Origin: Opitutia bacterium
GTDB taxonomy: Bacteria > Verrucomicrobiota > Verrucomicrobiia > Opitutales > Opitutaceae
Assembly: GCA_947449835.1 (NCBI GenBank)
Contig: CANFSZ010000006.1
Location: 1-64,000 of the forward strand
DNA length: 64,000 nucleotides
Direction: 5' to 3'
The translations under genes and the position numbers were made by a program. This document shows positions 37,582 to 46,104 of the stretch, piece after piece (the first letter of the stretch is position 1; every line of letters begins with the position of its first letter). Under the pieces are notes generated by a model. That model was given only the letters and a program-made list of their open reading frames with translations. It made no database searches and was not told the origin of the DNA.

Positions 37582-37853
37582 GGTGTCTTTAGTTGTGTAA
37601 GGTTAAGAAATGAAAAAATCGACGACCACTAGGCAAGCTACACATGCCCCAAAATGAAATAATATGGCGTCCATCCGGTATGACCCAACCCAAATATCGG
37701 CTGCGGTTCTTCTATGTGGGTAATTAAACTGAAGTCGGCTTTCGGATGCACTCGAGTCATACTAGCACAACACCAACGATTATCAAAAGTTGCACGAAAG
37801 TTGGCTTACAAGACGATACCTGTCCGCAGAAACTCCGACAGGGAAATTCAAAG
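37582..37853. other. 272-base intergenic stretch
   Basis: It is less GC-rich than its surroundings. It must contain the promoter of the minus-strand export operon near its left end. I see no conserved RNA, repeat or gene in the remainder. Confidence 0.4.
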
Positions 37854-38879
37854 TTACGGCGATCCGCGATGGGGCGTCCCAAAACGAGCAACATCAATCG
37901 CGGCATCAAACGGCACACCCTCCGTCAGATGATTGATCCATTGCCTCGCCAACATCGGCGCGAGCAAAGCCCCCTTGGCTCCGAGTCCATTAAGCAAACC
38001 CAAGCGCGCCACCGTAGGATGCCGACCCGCGACCGGATGACGATCGGGCAAATTTACCCGCACGCCCGCCGTATGGCCCGTGACCGCGAAGACTTGTCCA
38101 ACGAGCAACTGAGCGGCGCTGCCTTCGAGGGTCTTACGCGCATCAACCGTCGGCGTCGCGTCCACCACTCCGGGTATATGCGTCGCCCCGCACCACGCAG
38201 CTCCTGGCGCCACCGGCAAAAGCCAATGACCCGAATTGCGAATCACATCCGCGGGCAAATGCGCCACCGCCAACTCAACCGTCTCACCCTTGGAAAATTC
38301 CCACGGCACCGTCACCCACGCAGGATCCAGCGCGCCGGCCAACCCGCGGCAATCCACCACAAGATCGTACCGCGCAGTTTCCACCACAAGATCGACTGTC
38401 TCACTTCGCCAAAGCCCCGCCCGCGTCCAATGCTCCTGCGCTGCCGCCAATAACACCGGCAGATCCACGCGCGCTGCACCTTCGATCCAAAGTCCGTCCG
38501 TCTCCGCCGCTACTACATACGGCGCCAACTCCCCGCGCGCCGTCTTCTCCACCCCCGCACGTCGCTCACGCTCGTTCTTAAAAATGCGTCGCACCCGCAT
38601 TTCGCGCCAGACCTTCACGCCCCAAGCCGACTCGATCTCGCGATACGCCGCCCTTGCCACCGGCAACGCCGCTTCGATGCGCCAACTTTTTACCAACCTC
38701 TGTCCCGTTACAGGATTGATGATACCCGCGGCCACCCGCGAAACCATCGCAGGCGCGCCCGCGGCACCTGCCGCCAACGTAAACGGAATGCCGGCCCGCT
38801 CGCATTCCCAAGCCAGCAACGTCCCCGCGACCCCTTGCCCAACTATCAACACGTCCGCCGCTGCGCCGGGCGCCTTCAT
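37854..38879 (-). CDS. FAD-dependent oxidoreductase (DAO family)
   Basis: The 341-residue protein has the N-terminal dinucleotide-binding motif DVLIVGQGVAGTLLAWECERAG (GxGxxG), then SRVAAGIINPVTGQRLVKSWRIE, typical of D-amino-acid-oxidase-like flavoproteins, and a C-terminal GLLNGLGAKGALLAPMLARQ FAD contact. The substrate is unknown; relatives include glycine oxidase and the MnmC oxidase domain. Its start overlaps the stop of the upstream ASKHA-kinase gene by four bases (ATGA), so the two are produced together. Confidence 0.83.
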   Translation of the reverse strand: MKAPGAAADVLIVGQGVAGTLLAWECERAGIPFTLAAGAAGAPAMVSRVAAGIINPVTGQRLVKSWRIEAALPVARAAYREIESAWGVKVWREMRVRRIFKNERERRAGVEKTARGELAPYVVAAETDGLWIEGAARVDLPVLLAAAQEHWTRAGLWRSETVDLVVETARYDLVVDCRGLAGALDPAWVTVPWEFSKGETVELAVAHLPADVIRNSGHWLLPVAPGAAWCGATHIPGVVDATPTVDARKTLEGSAAQLLVGQVFAVTGHTAGVRVNLPDRHPVAGRHPTVARLGLLNGLGAKGALLAPMLARQWINHLTEGVPFDAAIDVARFGTPHRGSP

Positions 38880-40276
38880 CGCGCGGCACGCCGCGTCGGC
38901 AAACTCGCCGCCGCCGTCGCCTGACCATGACGTTTATTTTTCTCATCCGGCGTACGCAGCTGGATCGTTTCCGCCAACTCCGGAAACTCTGCGCGCAACA
39001 CCGCGCCCGCTCGTTCCAAAATAATTTCCCCGCCTTCACCTGAAGTCACCCGCCCGAGCACGAGCAGATTTCGCACTTCATAAAAATCCGCATAGTGCGC
39101 GATCGCGTAGCCGAAACATACGCCGATACTCTCGTAAATCGCGCGCGCGCGCGCATCGCCGGCCTTCATCGCCGTCTGCACCGCGATCAATTGCTCGGGC
39201 AATGGCAACGTCGCTGGAAAATCAAAACCCGCGCGCGCCGCCAGCCGGCCCACGCCTTGTTGCGAAAAATACTGCACGCCACAACCGATGTCGCCCGACC
39301 ACTCGTCGCGGGGCGCATCCGGCCGATAATCAATCGGCGCAAACGCGAGCTCGTTGAGCCACGGCGTGATGTTGCCCGCCGGCGTCACGTAACCACCCGC
39401 CTGACTCGTTCCCATCGAAACACCCAGCACCGCGTTGTCATTCATCGACATCGCACCCGCCAGCGCGGTGACTTCACCGTCATTCACGACTTCAAACGGC
39501 ACCCCACCCCAGCGCTCCTGCAATGTAAAAAACATCCGGCGGATATGGTGCTCAAAATCGCTCGATGACACGCCGCGAAACAACGAAGCCGCGCGCACTT
39601 CGTTGTTCACATAAACTCCCGCCGCGCTTCCGCCGATCGCGTCCACCCGCGGCAGATGCGCCGCCGCGCGTTTCAAGGAATCATGCACGCCCTCGATGTG
39701 ATACGTCGGATCTTTTTGAAAATAAGGATCCCAGGCAACTTCCTCCGAAAAAACCACTTCGCCATTCATCAGCGCCGAGGCCTTACGGTCGCTCCCGCCG
39801 AGATCAAAACCGATCCGGCAACCGTCGAGATTTCGGCCCATCGGCAAACTCGTCTCGCGGGTCTCGGGTAAATTTCCCCAAGCCACAGCTTCGACCGAAA
39901 ACGCGCGATCAAAAATCTTCACTCCCATGAATTCACAATCAAAAGCGCGCGCCCCGCTCGGTGCGTAAATCTTCGCGAGCGCCGACGCGATTTCGTCGGC
40001 CCCAGCGAGAAGCACGCGGGGGCCGCCCTTCATCCACAGTAAAAACTTCAGAAGCCGTTCGGCGTACGTCAGCGAGAGTGCCGCGGCCGGATGATTCGCC
40101 GCCAACACGCGGCTTTCATACCGAAACACCGAACCGTCTTTGCGCTCGAGTACAACCGCGAACGGCCGCGCGCCGGGATCCTTAGCGACCAGCGCACGAT
40201 AGGCACGTTGCCAAAGCGCAGCCGGCAAAAATTCGGGATCGAGGACGGGACGAAGTTTGGGTGCGACAGACAGCAT
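38876..40276 (-). CDS. ASKHA/ROK-like sugar-kinase-fold protein with N-terminal extension
   Basis: From ATG 40276 (MLSVAPKLRPVLDPEF) the protein has 466 residues; a GTG at 40333 is another possible start. About 170 residues of unassigned sequence precede a ROK-like ATPase core: RIGFDLGGSDRKASALM (phosphate-1 loop), VDAIGGSAAGVYVNNE, FEVVNDGEVTALAGAM (resembling the ROK catalytic Asp region) and AVLGVSMGTSQAGGYV (phosphate-2 loop). The C-terminal tail is basic (EKNKRHGQ...TRRAAR). I cannot assign a substrate. It is followed by the coupled FAD oxidoreductase and preceded by polyphosphate glucokinase on the same strand after 73 bases. Confidence 0.75.
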   Translation of the reverse strand: MLSVAPKLRPVLDPEFLPAALWQRAYRALVAKDPGARPFAVVLERKDGSVFRYESRVLAANHPAAALSLTYAERLLKFLLWMKGGPRVLLAGADEIASALAKIYAPSGARAFDCEFMGVKIFDRAFSVEAVAWGNLPETRETSLPMGRNLDGCRIGFDLGGSDRKASALMNGEVVFSEEVAWDPYFQKDPTYHIEGVHDSLKRAAAHLPRVDAIGGSAAGVYVNNEVRAASLFRGVSSSDFEHHIRRMFFTLQERWGGVPFEVVNDGEVTALAGAMSMNDNAVLGVSMGTSQAGGYVTPAGNITPWLNELAFAPIDYRPDAPRDEWSGDIGCGVQYFSQQGVGRLAARAGFDFPATLPLPEQLIAVQTAMKAGDARARAIYESIGVCFGYAIAHYADFYEVRNLLVLGRVTSGEGGEIILERAGAVLRAEFPELAETIQLRTPDEKNKRHGQATAAASLPTRRAAR

Positions 40277-40349
40277 AAGGTCGGGCGCGCACGTTAGCTC
40301 ACCCGTGGCGAAATTGGGAAGAGATTTTCCCACCCGCTCCGACCAACGT

Positions 40350-41090
40350 TCACTTTTTCTCCGCCGCCCAGAGCGCCGCGCCGACGATGCCGGCGTTATT
40401 CAAAAATTCTGCCGGCACGAGCTGCGCGCGCGGTTTGATGTATTTGAAAAATTTCGCGTGGTCCGCGCTCACGCCGCCGCCGACGATGATCATCTCCGGC
40501 CAAAGTAATTTCTCGAGGATCGCCACGTAATCGCGCAAGCGGCCACCCCACTCTTTCCAAGAGAGCTTCTTTTGTTCGAGCACCGAGGCCGCGAGAAATT
40601 TTTCCGCCGACTTGCCGTGTTTGCCCCATGGAAAATGCCCGAGCTCCATCGCGGTCACGACCCCTTGATAAGAAAAACAGGAACCCACGCCCGTGCCGAG
40701 CGTGAGGAGCAACGCCTTGCCCATGAAGTCGCGCCCCGCGCCGTAACGCATCTCGGCCGCACCGGCCGCGGCTGCGTCGTTGATCATGGCGATTCGGCAA
40801 CCTGTGGCTTGGCCGAAGAGCTTCGCGCCGTCGCAGCCGATGAATTTTTTGTCGAGATTGGCCGAGGTCCAAATCGTCGAGCCTTGGATCACACCGGGGA
40901 AGCCGATGCCCACGGGACCTTTCCACTTAAAATGCTGCGTCATCGCTTTGACCGCGCCGGCCATTTCCTTGGGCGTGAGCGTATCGGGCGTATCGATACG
41001 AAACCGCTCCGAGAGCAGTTTGCCCGTCGTGGTGTCCACGATCGCGCCTTTGAGTGCCGAACCGCCGATATCGATGCCGAGAGTTTTCAT
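40350..41090 (-). CDS. ppgK: Polyphosphate glucokinase (ROK family)
   Basis: The 246-residue protein starts MKTLGIDIGGSALKGAIVDTTTGKLL and has IGFPGVIQGSTIWTSANLDKKFIGCD, with the segment TSANLDKKF close to the polyphosphate-binding region of PPGK, INDAAAAGAAEMRYGAG (catalytic Asp) and LLLTLGTGVGSCFSYQG. It phosphorylates glucose using polyphosphate and/or ATP in the cytoplasm. It lacks the zinc-finger of classical ROK repressors, as expected for PPGK. Confidence 0.9.
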   Translation of the reverse strand: MKTLGIDIGGSALKGAIVDTTTGKLLSERFRIDTPDTLTPKEMAGAVKAMTQHFKWKGPVGIGFPGVIQGSTIWTSANLDKKFIGCDGAKLFGQATGCRIAMINDAAAAGAAEMRYGAGRDFMGKALLLTLGTGVGSCFSYQGVVTAMELGHFPWGKHGKSAEKFLAASVLEQKKLSWKEWGGRLRDYVAILEKLLWPEMIIVGGGVSADHAKFFKYIKPRAQLVPAEFLNNAGIVGAALWAAEKK

Positions 41091-41198
41091 GGAATTTCTA
41101 AATCGAAAAAAACATACGACCCGCCGAGATCAACCGACAAACCGAGCCGGCGCGCAACGCATCGCTTACAACGCGCGGGCCCGCGACCACACCGCGCT

Positions 41199-41672
41199 TT
41201 AGCCGCAAGCGTGCCCATCCGGGCCGTGCGCATGGCCGTGACTGAGCTCCGTCTCGGTCGCGGCGCGCACTGATAGGATCTCGACGTCAAACGTCAGGTC
41301 CACTCCGGCCAACGGATGATTCGCATCCAATAACACGTCATCGCCATCGATGCCGGCAATCGTGACGACCGGAGCGAATTGATCACTGTCCGTCTGGAAT
41401 TGATCGCCCACGTGGAGTTCGCCCTCGACGGGCAACTGCGAGCGTTTGATGCGCTGTACTTGGGCGGGATCGCGTTCGCCATAGGCTTTCACCGCCAGCA
41501 CGGTAACGCGGGTCTTCAAACCCGCCGCCGCGCCGCGCAATTGCTCGTCGAGCCCGTCGATGATTTGCCCGGCTCCTTCAAGGTAGGTCACTGGCGCAGC
41601 GCCGCTCGAAGTATCGAGCACCTGGCCAGAAGGATCGCGGAGCGTGTAATGAAAGGTGACGACGGAGCGCAT
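41199..41672 (-). CDS. slyD: SlyD-like FKBP-type peptidyl-prolyl isomerase
   Basis: The 157-residue protein has FHYTLRDPSGQVLDTSSGAAPVTYLEGAGQIIDGLDEQLRGAAAG (FKBP part with an inserted-flap layout as in SlyD), then ERDPAQVQRIKRSQLP and DANHPLAGVDLTFDVEILSVRAAT, the SlyD signature. The C terminus HGHAHGPDGHACG is a short metal-binding tail like the His/Cys-rich tail of SlyD, which binds nickel. It is a folding catalyst in the cytoplasm. Confidence 0.92.
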   Translation of the reverse strand: MRSVVTFHYTLRDPSGQVLDTSSGAAPVTYLEGAGQIIDGLDEQLRGAAAGLKTRVTVLAVKAYGERDPAQVQRIKRSQLPVEGELHVGDQFQTDSDQFAPVVTIAGIDGDDVLLDANHPLAGVDLTFDVEILSVRAATETELSHGHAHGPDGHACG

Positions 41673-41744
41673 CCCCTGAAATTGCGGGGCGCAGCGGCTG
41701 GCTCCGAGCTAAATCTCACATTCGGAAAACAATCCCGCCCGCCC

Positions 41745-44378
41745 TCAAGTTTCCTGGCGCAAGATTTCCAACGGCGGATAATCTGTGACGCCGCGCCCTG
41801 TCACCAAACCCGTGATCACCGTCACCGCCGCCGCCGCCGTGACCGCGCCCAGGATGAGTAGAGGCGGCGCCACGGGGGCGATTTTGAACACAAAATGCGC
41901 GAGCAAGGCATTACCCGCGACCGACAACCCGCCACCCACAACCGCCGCAAGGACGCCAAGAATCGAGTATTCCACGATTTGAATTTGCACGAGTTGGCGC
42001 CGCGTTGCGCCGAGCGTGCGCAGCAAAACGGTTTCGCGGATGCGTTGATAACGGCCGTTGAGCACCGCGCCCACGAGCACGATTACACCGGTGAACACCG
42101 TGAAGAGCGCCATGAACTGGATCACAAACGCTACCTTTGAAAAGATACTGTCGAGCGCCTGCAAAATCAGCGCGAGGTCGATAGCCGAGATATTAGGGAA
42201 CGCGGCAACAAGGGCGCGTTGCGTCTGCGCGGACGCCGCCGGGCTCGCTGTGCGCAGCGCCGCCACAAACGTCTTGGGGGCCGCTTCGATCGCACCTTCG
42301 GGAAACACCACGAAAAAATTTGATTCGAGACGCCGCCACTCGACGGCCCTCACGCTCGTGACCTTGGTGCGCACGGGCACGCCTTGCACGTCCCACTCGA
42401 TCTCGTCGCCGAGTGTGAGTTGCAGATTTTTCAAAAAACTTTCTTCGACCGAGATCGGCACGACCGCCGCACCCGGCGGCACGTGTCCATCGAATTTTCC
42501 TGAGACGATCCGTTCCGTACCTGAGAGTTGAGCGCGATAAGTCGAGCGATACTCACGGCCGAGCATGCCGCCCGAGAGACGCGACCCGCCACGTCCGTTC
42601 GAGCCAGCGCGTAGTCGGGCGGCAGGGCGGCGTTCATCATTTTTCTCAGCGTCACTTTCGAGTGCCGTCGCCGTCACGCGCGGTGCTTCACGCTCCCGCA
42701 TGAGTTCATCCACGGGACGACCTTTGAGCGCGGAAATCTTCATCGTCACAATGGGCGCCGATTGAATGACGGGCGCGAGTTGCTCCGAAGCGATTTTCTT
42801 AAACGGCTCGATCTGGTCGTCCTGGATGTCGAAAAATAGTAAATTCGGCCGAGCGCCCTCACCCGCGAGATCGACTTGGTTGAGCAACGTCGTGCGCGTG
42901 AGGTAAAGCGTGAGAATCAAAAACGTGCCCAAGCCCAGCGAGAGTAAGAGCAACACCGTACGATTATTCGGCCGGTGCAAATTCGCGATCCCTTGCCGCA
43001 CGACATAAGGCAGACTCCGCGGCACAAACCGCCGCGCCGCCCAAGCCACGATTTGAGCGAGTCCGGCCAGCACCCCAAAACCCACGACCAACATCCCGGT
43101 GAAACCGAGCCCGATCCGCCAGCTGCGCGTTTGCCAAAAAGCGAAGCCCGTGACCGCCGCGAGAATCAGCGCACCCAAAATCATGCGCCACGGATCGGTG
43201 GCGGCGCCCGTCCGCTCGATGAAAGCCGAACGCAATGCCACCAGCGGCGACACCCGCCGCACCGCCAGCAACGGCAAAAGCGTAAACAAAAAACAAATCA
43301 CCAACCCCGCTCCCACGCCCCGTCCGACGGCCGGCCACGCGATGAAAAAATTCACATCAATCGGCAGGACTCCCTGCAGCACGACGGGCAACAACAGCTG
43401 CAACATAATCCCGAGCGCCGCCCCGAGGACCGCGCCAAACATGCCGAGCGCGATGCCTTGCACGACATACACCGCAAAACTCTGCGCCGCACTCGCGCCG
43501 AGACAGCGCAACACCGCCACCGTCGCGATCTTTTGGCGCACGTATACATGAATCGCACTCGCGACCCCGATCGCTCCGAGAAACAGCGCCACGAAACCCA
43601 CAAGATTGAGAAACCCTTCGATGTTGGTCAGCGCCGCCCCGAGGTTGCGCTTGCGTTCCGCCACCGTGGAAAACGAGAGGCGTTCACTCGTAAATTTTGA
43701 TTTCATCGCGCGCTCCACAGCCTCCGCGTCTTGCCCCTCGGGCAGTTTGATCAACACGCGGTGCTGCGTGATGCTCTCGCGATTCATCAATCCCGTCATC
43801 GTCAGCAACTCGAGCGGCACGTAGGCGCGAGGCGCAAAGGTCGCAATCGCCGCCGACTCACCGGGGACTTTCAAAATCGCGCCCGCGATGGTAAACGTCG
43901 CTTGGCCGAGTTTCACCACGTCACCGACTTTCACGCCAAATTGCGTGAGCAGCGTCTCCTCTAAAATCACGACCGGCCGGCCAGCCTGCAACTCGGCGGC
44001 CGCGCTAGCCGGAGCCGTTTCAAATTTTCCATAAAAAGGAAAATTTGCCTCAACCGCGCGCACCTGCACGAGCCGCGTGGCGTCGTTGGCGGTCGGAAAT
44101 ACCAGCATCGAAGAAAACTCACGCGTGCGCGATCGTTCGCCCCCGAGCCCCGCCGTGTACGCGAGTACCGGCTCGCTCAAAGCCGCCCGCGAGGTCACCA
44201 CCAGATCCGCGCCGAGCAAGCCCTTCGCTTGATCGTCGATGGCTTGCTTCAGATTGACCGTGAATGAACCGATCGCGACGAGCGCCGCGATCCCGAGCAC
44301 CACGGACAATGAATACAGCAACAACCGCCGCCGCGAAGCCCGCGAATCCCGCCACGCCATTTTTAAAATGAAGCTCAT
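41745..44378 (-). CDS. YbbP-like large ABC transporter permease
   Basis: The 877-residue protein has the duplicated FtsX topology of YbbP: an N-terminal helix (LLLYSLSVVLGIAALVAIGSF), a periplasmic MacB-like domain, three helices (GFLNLVGFVALFLGAIGVASAIHVYVRQKIATVAVLRCLGAS), a second set with FVPRSLPYVVRQGIANLHRPNNRT, a second periplasmic domain and the C-terminal helices. It is translationally coupled to the ATPase gene (ATGA, 44375-44378) and lies in a block with tesA, as ybbA-ybbP does in E. coli. A short Gly/Arg-rich insertion (RLRAGSNGRGGSRLSGG) is present in the second periplasmic domain. Confidence 0.9.
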   Translation of the reverse strand: MSFILKMAWRDSRASRRRLLLYSLSVVLGIAALVAIGSFTVNLKQAIDDQAKGLLGADLVVTSRAALSEPVLAYTAGLGGERSRTREFSSMLVFPTANDATRLVQVRAVEANFPFYGKFETAPASAAAELQAGRPVVILEETLLTQFGVKVGDVVKLGQATFTIAGAILKVPGESAAIATFAPRAYVPLELLTMTGLMNRESITQHRVLIKLPEGQDAEAVERAMKSKFTSERLSFSTVAERKRNLGAALTNIEGFLNLVGFVALFLGAIGVASAIHVYVRQKIATVAVLRCLGASAAQSFAVYVVQGIALGMFGAVLGAALGIMLQLLLPVVLQGVLPIDVNFFIAWPAVGRGVGAGLVICFLFTLLPLLAVRRVSPLVALRSAFIERTGAATDPWRMILGALILAAVTGFAFWQTRSWRIGLGFTGMLVVGFGVLAGLAQIVAWAARRFVPRSLPYVVRQGIANLHRPNNRTVLLLLSLGLGTFLILTLYLTRTTLLNQVDLAGEGARPNLLFFDIQDDQIEPFKKIASEQLAPVIQSAPIVTMKISALKGRPVDELMREREAPRVTATALESDAEKNDERRPAARLRAGSNGRGGSRLSGGMLGREYRSTYRAQLSGTERIVSGKFDGHVPPGAAVVPISVEESFLKNLQLTLGDEIEWDVQGVPVRTKVTSVRAVEWRRLESNFFVVFPEGAIEAAPKTFVAALRTASPAASAQTQRALVAAFPNISAIDLALILQALDSIFSKVAFVIQFMALFTVFTGVIVLVGAVLNGRYQRIRETVLLRTLGATRRQLVQIQIVEYSILGVLAAVVGGGLSVAGNALLAHFVFKIAPVAPPLLILGAVTAAAAVTVITGLVTGRGVTDYPPLEILRQET

Positions 44379-45076
44379 GATGCCGCGAGCGTTTCATCCG
44401 ACACCACCGCGCCACTGCGCAGGCGCAGGATGCGACCGCATTTCTTCGCGAGTTCGAGGTCGTGCGTCACGAGCACGAGCGTCGTACCTTTCTCGCGATT
44501 GAGACCGAAGATCAGTTCTACCATGGCGGCGGCCGTGTCGCCATCGAGATTACCGGTCGGTTCGTCGCAAAATAAAATTTTGGGCCGATTCATGAACGCC
44601 CGCGCCAGCGCCACGCGCTGTTGTTCGCCGCCGGAGAGCTGCACGGGATAATGATCGCAACGCGCCCCGAGGCCGACGCGGCCGAGCAACGCCGTCGCTT
44701 CGGCCTCGACCACCGCGCCGCCTTCCCCGCGCAACTCGAGTGGCACGAGCACGTTTTCGAGCGCCGTGAGCGTCGGGATGAGCTGGAAATTTTGAAACAC
44801 AAACCCCACGTGAGCGTTGCGCACGAGCGCGCGGCCGTCTTCGTCGAGCGCACCGAGTTCGCTGCCCGCGAGTGTGACCGTGCCGCCCGTGGCGCGATCG
44901 AGGCCCGCGCACAATCCGAGTAAGGTCGTCTTGCCGCTGCCGCTGGGCCCGACGATCGCGAGACTCGCTCCGGCAGCGAGCTCGAAGCTGACCTCACGCA
45001 AAACCGTCAGCGGGCCTGCGGCAGTGCGATAATGTTTAGTCAGAGACTCGACTTTCAAGATATGTGCGTTAGTCAT
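44375..45076 (-). CDS. ybbA: YbbA-like ABC transporter ATP-binding protein
   Basis: From ATG 45076 (MTNAHILKVESLTKHY) the protein has 233 residues with Walker A GPSGSGKT (43-50), LSGGEQQRVALARAF signature, Walker [17 protein letters not shown] and VTHDLELAKKCGR. It pairs with the adjacent YbbP-like permease. Eight further codons are open upstream, but the conserved family start fits 45076. It is divergent from tesA. Confidence 0.9.
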   Translation of the reverse strand: MTNAHILKVESLTKHYRTAAGPLTVLREVSFELAAGASLAIVGPSGSGKTTLLGLCAGLDRATGGTVTLAGSELGALDEDGRALVRNAHVGFVFQNFQLIPTLTALENVLVPLELRGEGGAVVEAEATALLGRVGLGARCDHYPVQLSGGEQQRVALARAFMNRPKILFCDEPTGNLDGDTAAAMVELIFGLNREKGTTLVLVTHDLELAKKCGRILRLRSGAVVSDETLAAS

Positions 45077-45122
45077 CTTCGTTATAGTGCCAAGAAACAC
45101 ACTCAGCTCCCGAAAGCCAGAA

Positions 45123-45812
45123 ATGACTCCGCTTCTTCGGGTAACGCGCCCGGTTCATCTCGTGTTTTTATGGGGATTTTTAATGGCATTCGCGGGCCAA
45201 GAATTTTGTGCCCTCCACGCCGCCGAAGCCAGCACCCGCAACGTGATCTGCTTCGGTGACAGCATCACGGCGGGCTACGGTCTGGAAAACGCATCCGCCG
45301 AAGCCTACCCCGCGCTGCTCCAAAAAAAAATAGATCAAGCCGGGGTGACGACGGACTCGGGCGCGCGTTGGCGCGTGATAAACGCCGGGCTTAGCGGTGA
45401 GACCACCGCTGGCGGAGCGCGTCGCATCGACTGGGTTTTGCGCCAGCCGGTAGAAATTTTCATCCTCGCGCTCGGCGGCAACGACGGGCTCCGCGGCGTC
45501 GATCCCGCCGTTTCTCAAAAAAATCTCCAGACGATCATCGACCACGTGCGCGCCCGCTATCCCGCGGCCAAAATCGTCCTCGCCGGCATGATGATGCCGC
45601 CGAGCATGGGGGAAGATTATGCGCGCGCCTTCGCGACGATGTATCCCACCCTCGCCGCCAAAAACGAGCTCACGCTCGTGCCCTTTTTGCTCGAAGGCGT
45701 CGGTGGCCAGCCCGAGTTAAACCAGGCCGACGCGATTCACCCCAACCCCGCCGGCCACGCTCGCATCGCCGAGACGCTGTGGCGCGGGATTGAGCTTTTG
45801 ATCACGCGGTGA
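45123..45812 (+). CDS. tesA: Arylesterase/lysophospholipase TesA-like (SGNH hydrolase), exported
   Basis: From ATG 45123 ([25 protein letters not shown]) the product has 229 residues with a signal peptide. The SGNH blocks are all present: [10 protein letters not shown] (Ser nucleophile), a Gly in NAGLSGETT, Asn in [10 protein letters not shown], and [18 protein letters not shown] (Asp and His). A GTG at 45087 is an alternative start but adds 12 unlikely residues. TesA hydrolyses thioesters and lysophospholipids in the periplasm. Confidence 0.92.
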   Translation: MTPLLRVTRPVHLVFLWGFLMAFAGQEFCALHAAEASTRNVICFGDSITAGYGLENASAEAYPALLQKKIDQAGVTTDSGARWRVINAGLSGETTAGGARRIDWVLRQPVEIFILALGGNDGLRGVDPAVSQKNLQTIIDHVRARYPAAKIVLAGMMMPPSMGEDYARAFATMYPTLAAKNELTLVPFLLEGVGGQPELNQADAIHPNPAGHARIAETLWRGIELLITR

Positions 45813-45839
45813 GCGCGACGCAAAGCTCGCGCTCACCGC
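45806..45839 (+). terminator. Strong hairpin overlapping the tesA stop
   Basis: A perfect 13-bp stem (GCGGTGAGCGCGA / TCGCGCTCACCGC) with an eight-base loop includes the TGA stop of tesA. It lacks a T run, so it could be a factor-dependent terminator or mRNA-end stabiliser. Confidence 0.55.
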
Positions 45840-46104
45840 TGTCTGTGAAGCAGGGTCCTCAACGGGCTCCAAACATGCTTCTAAAAACCCGGTCGAGACT
45901 TTTACGGTATCAGGACTTACCCAATCGACGCGTGAACGCATTTGCCCACCGGAAATCCTTGTTCGGTTCCGGTTAAAAAACTCAGCGGATCAGAACCGCC
46001 AAACCTCGCGCATCGTCTCGAAGCAGCGGGCGCATAATTTTTCGACGTCGCGCCGTTTTCGCGTTTCTCGCGCGACATTCTTCGCACACTCGTATCATCA
46101 CCTC
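45840..46104. other. Intergenic stretch upstream of the GH95 gene
   Basis: The 265 bases between the tesA hairpin and the next start contain no gene that I can support. The part just before 46105 would hold the GH95 promoter; no consensus boxes stand out. Confidence 0.4.

Noticed and set aside
45717-45941. Short minus-strand frame across the tesA end with a segment ([11 protein letters not shown]) reminiscent of translated REP-like repeats
   Set aside because: Only one copy is visible in the window, and no RAYT gene or second repeat is present, so a repeat family cannot be supported.
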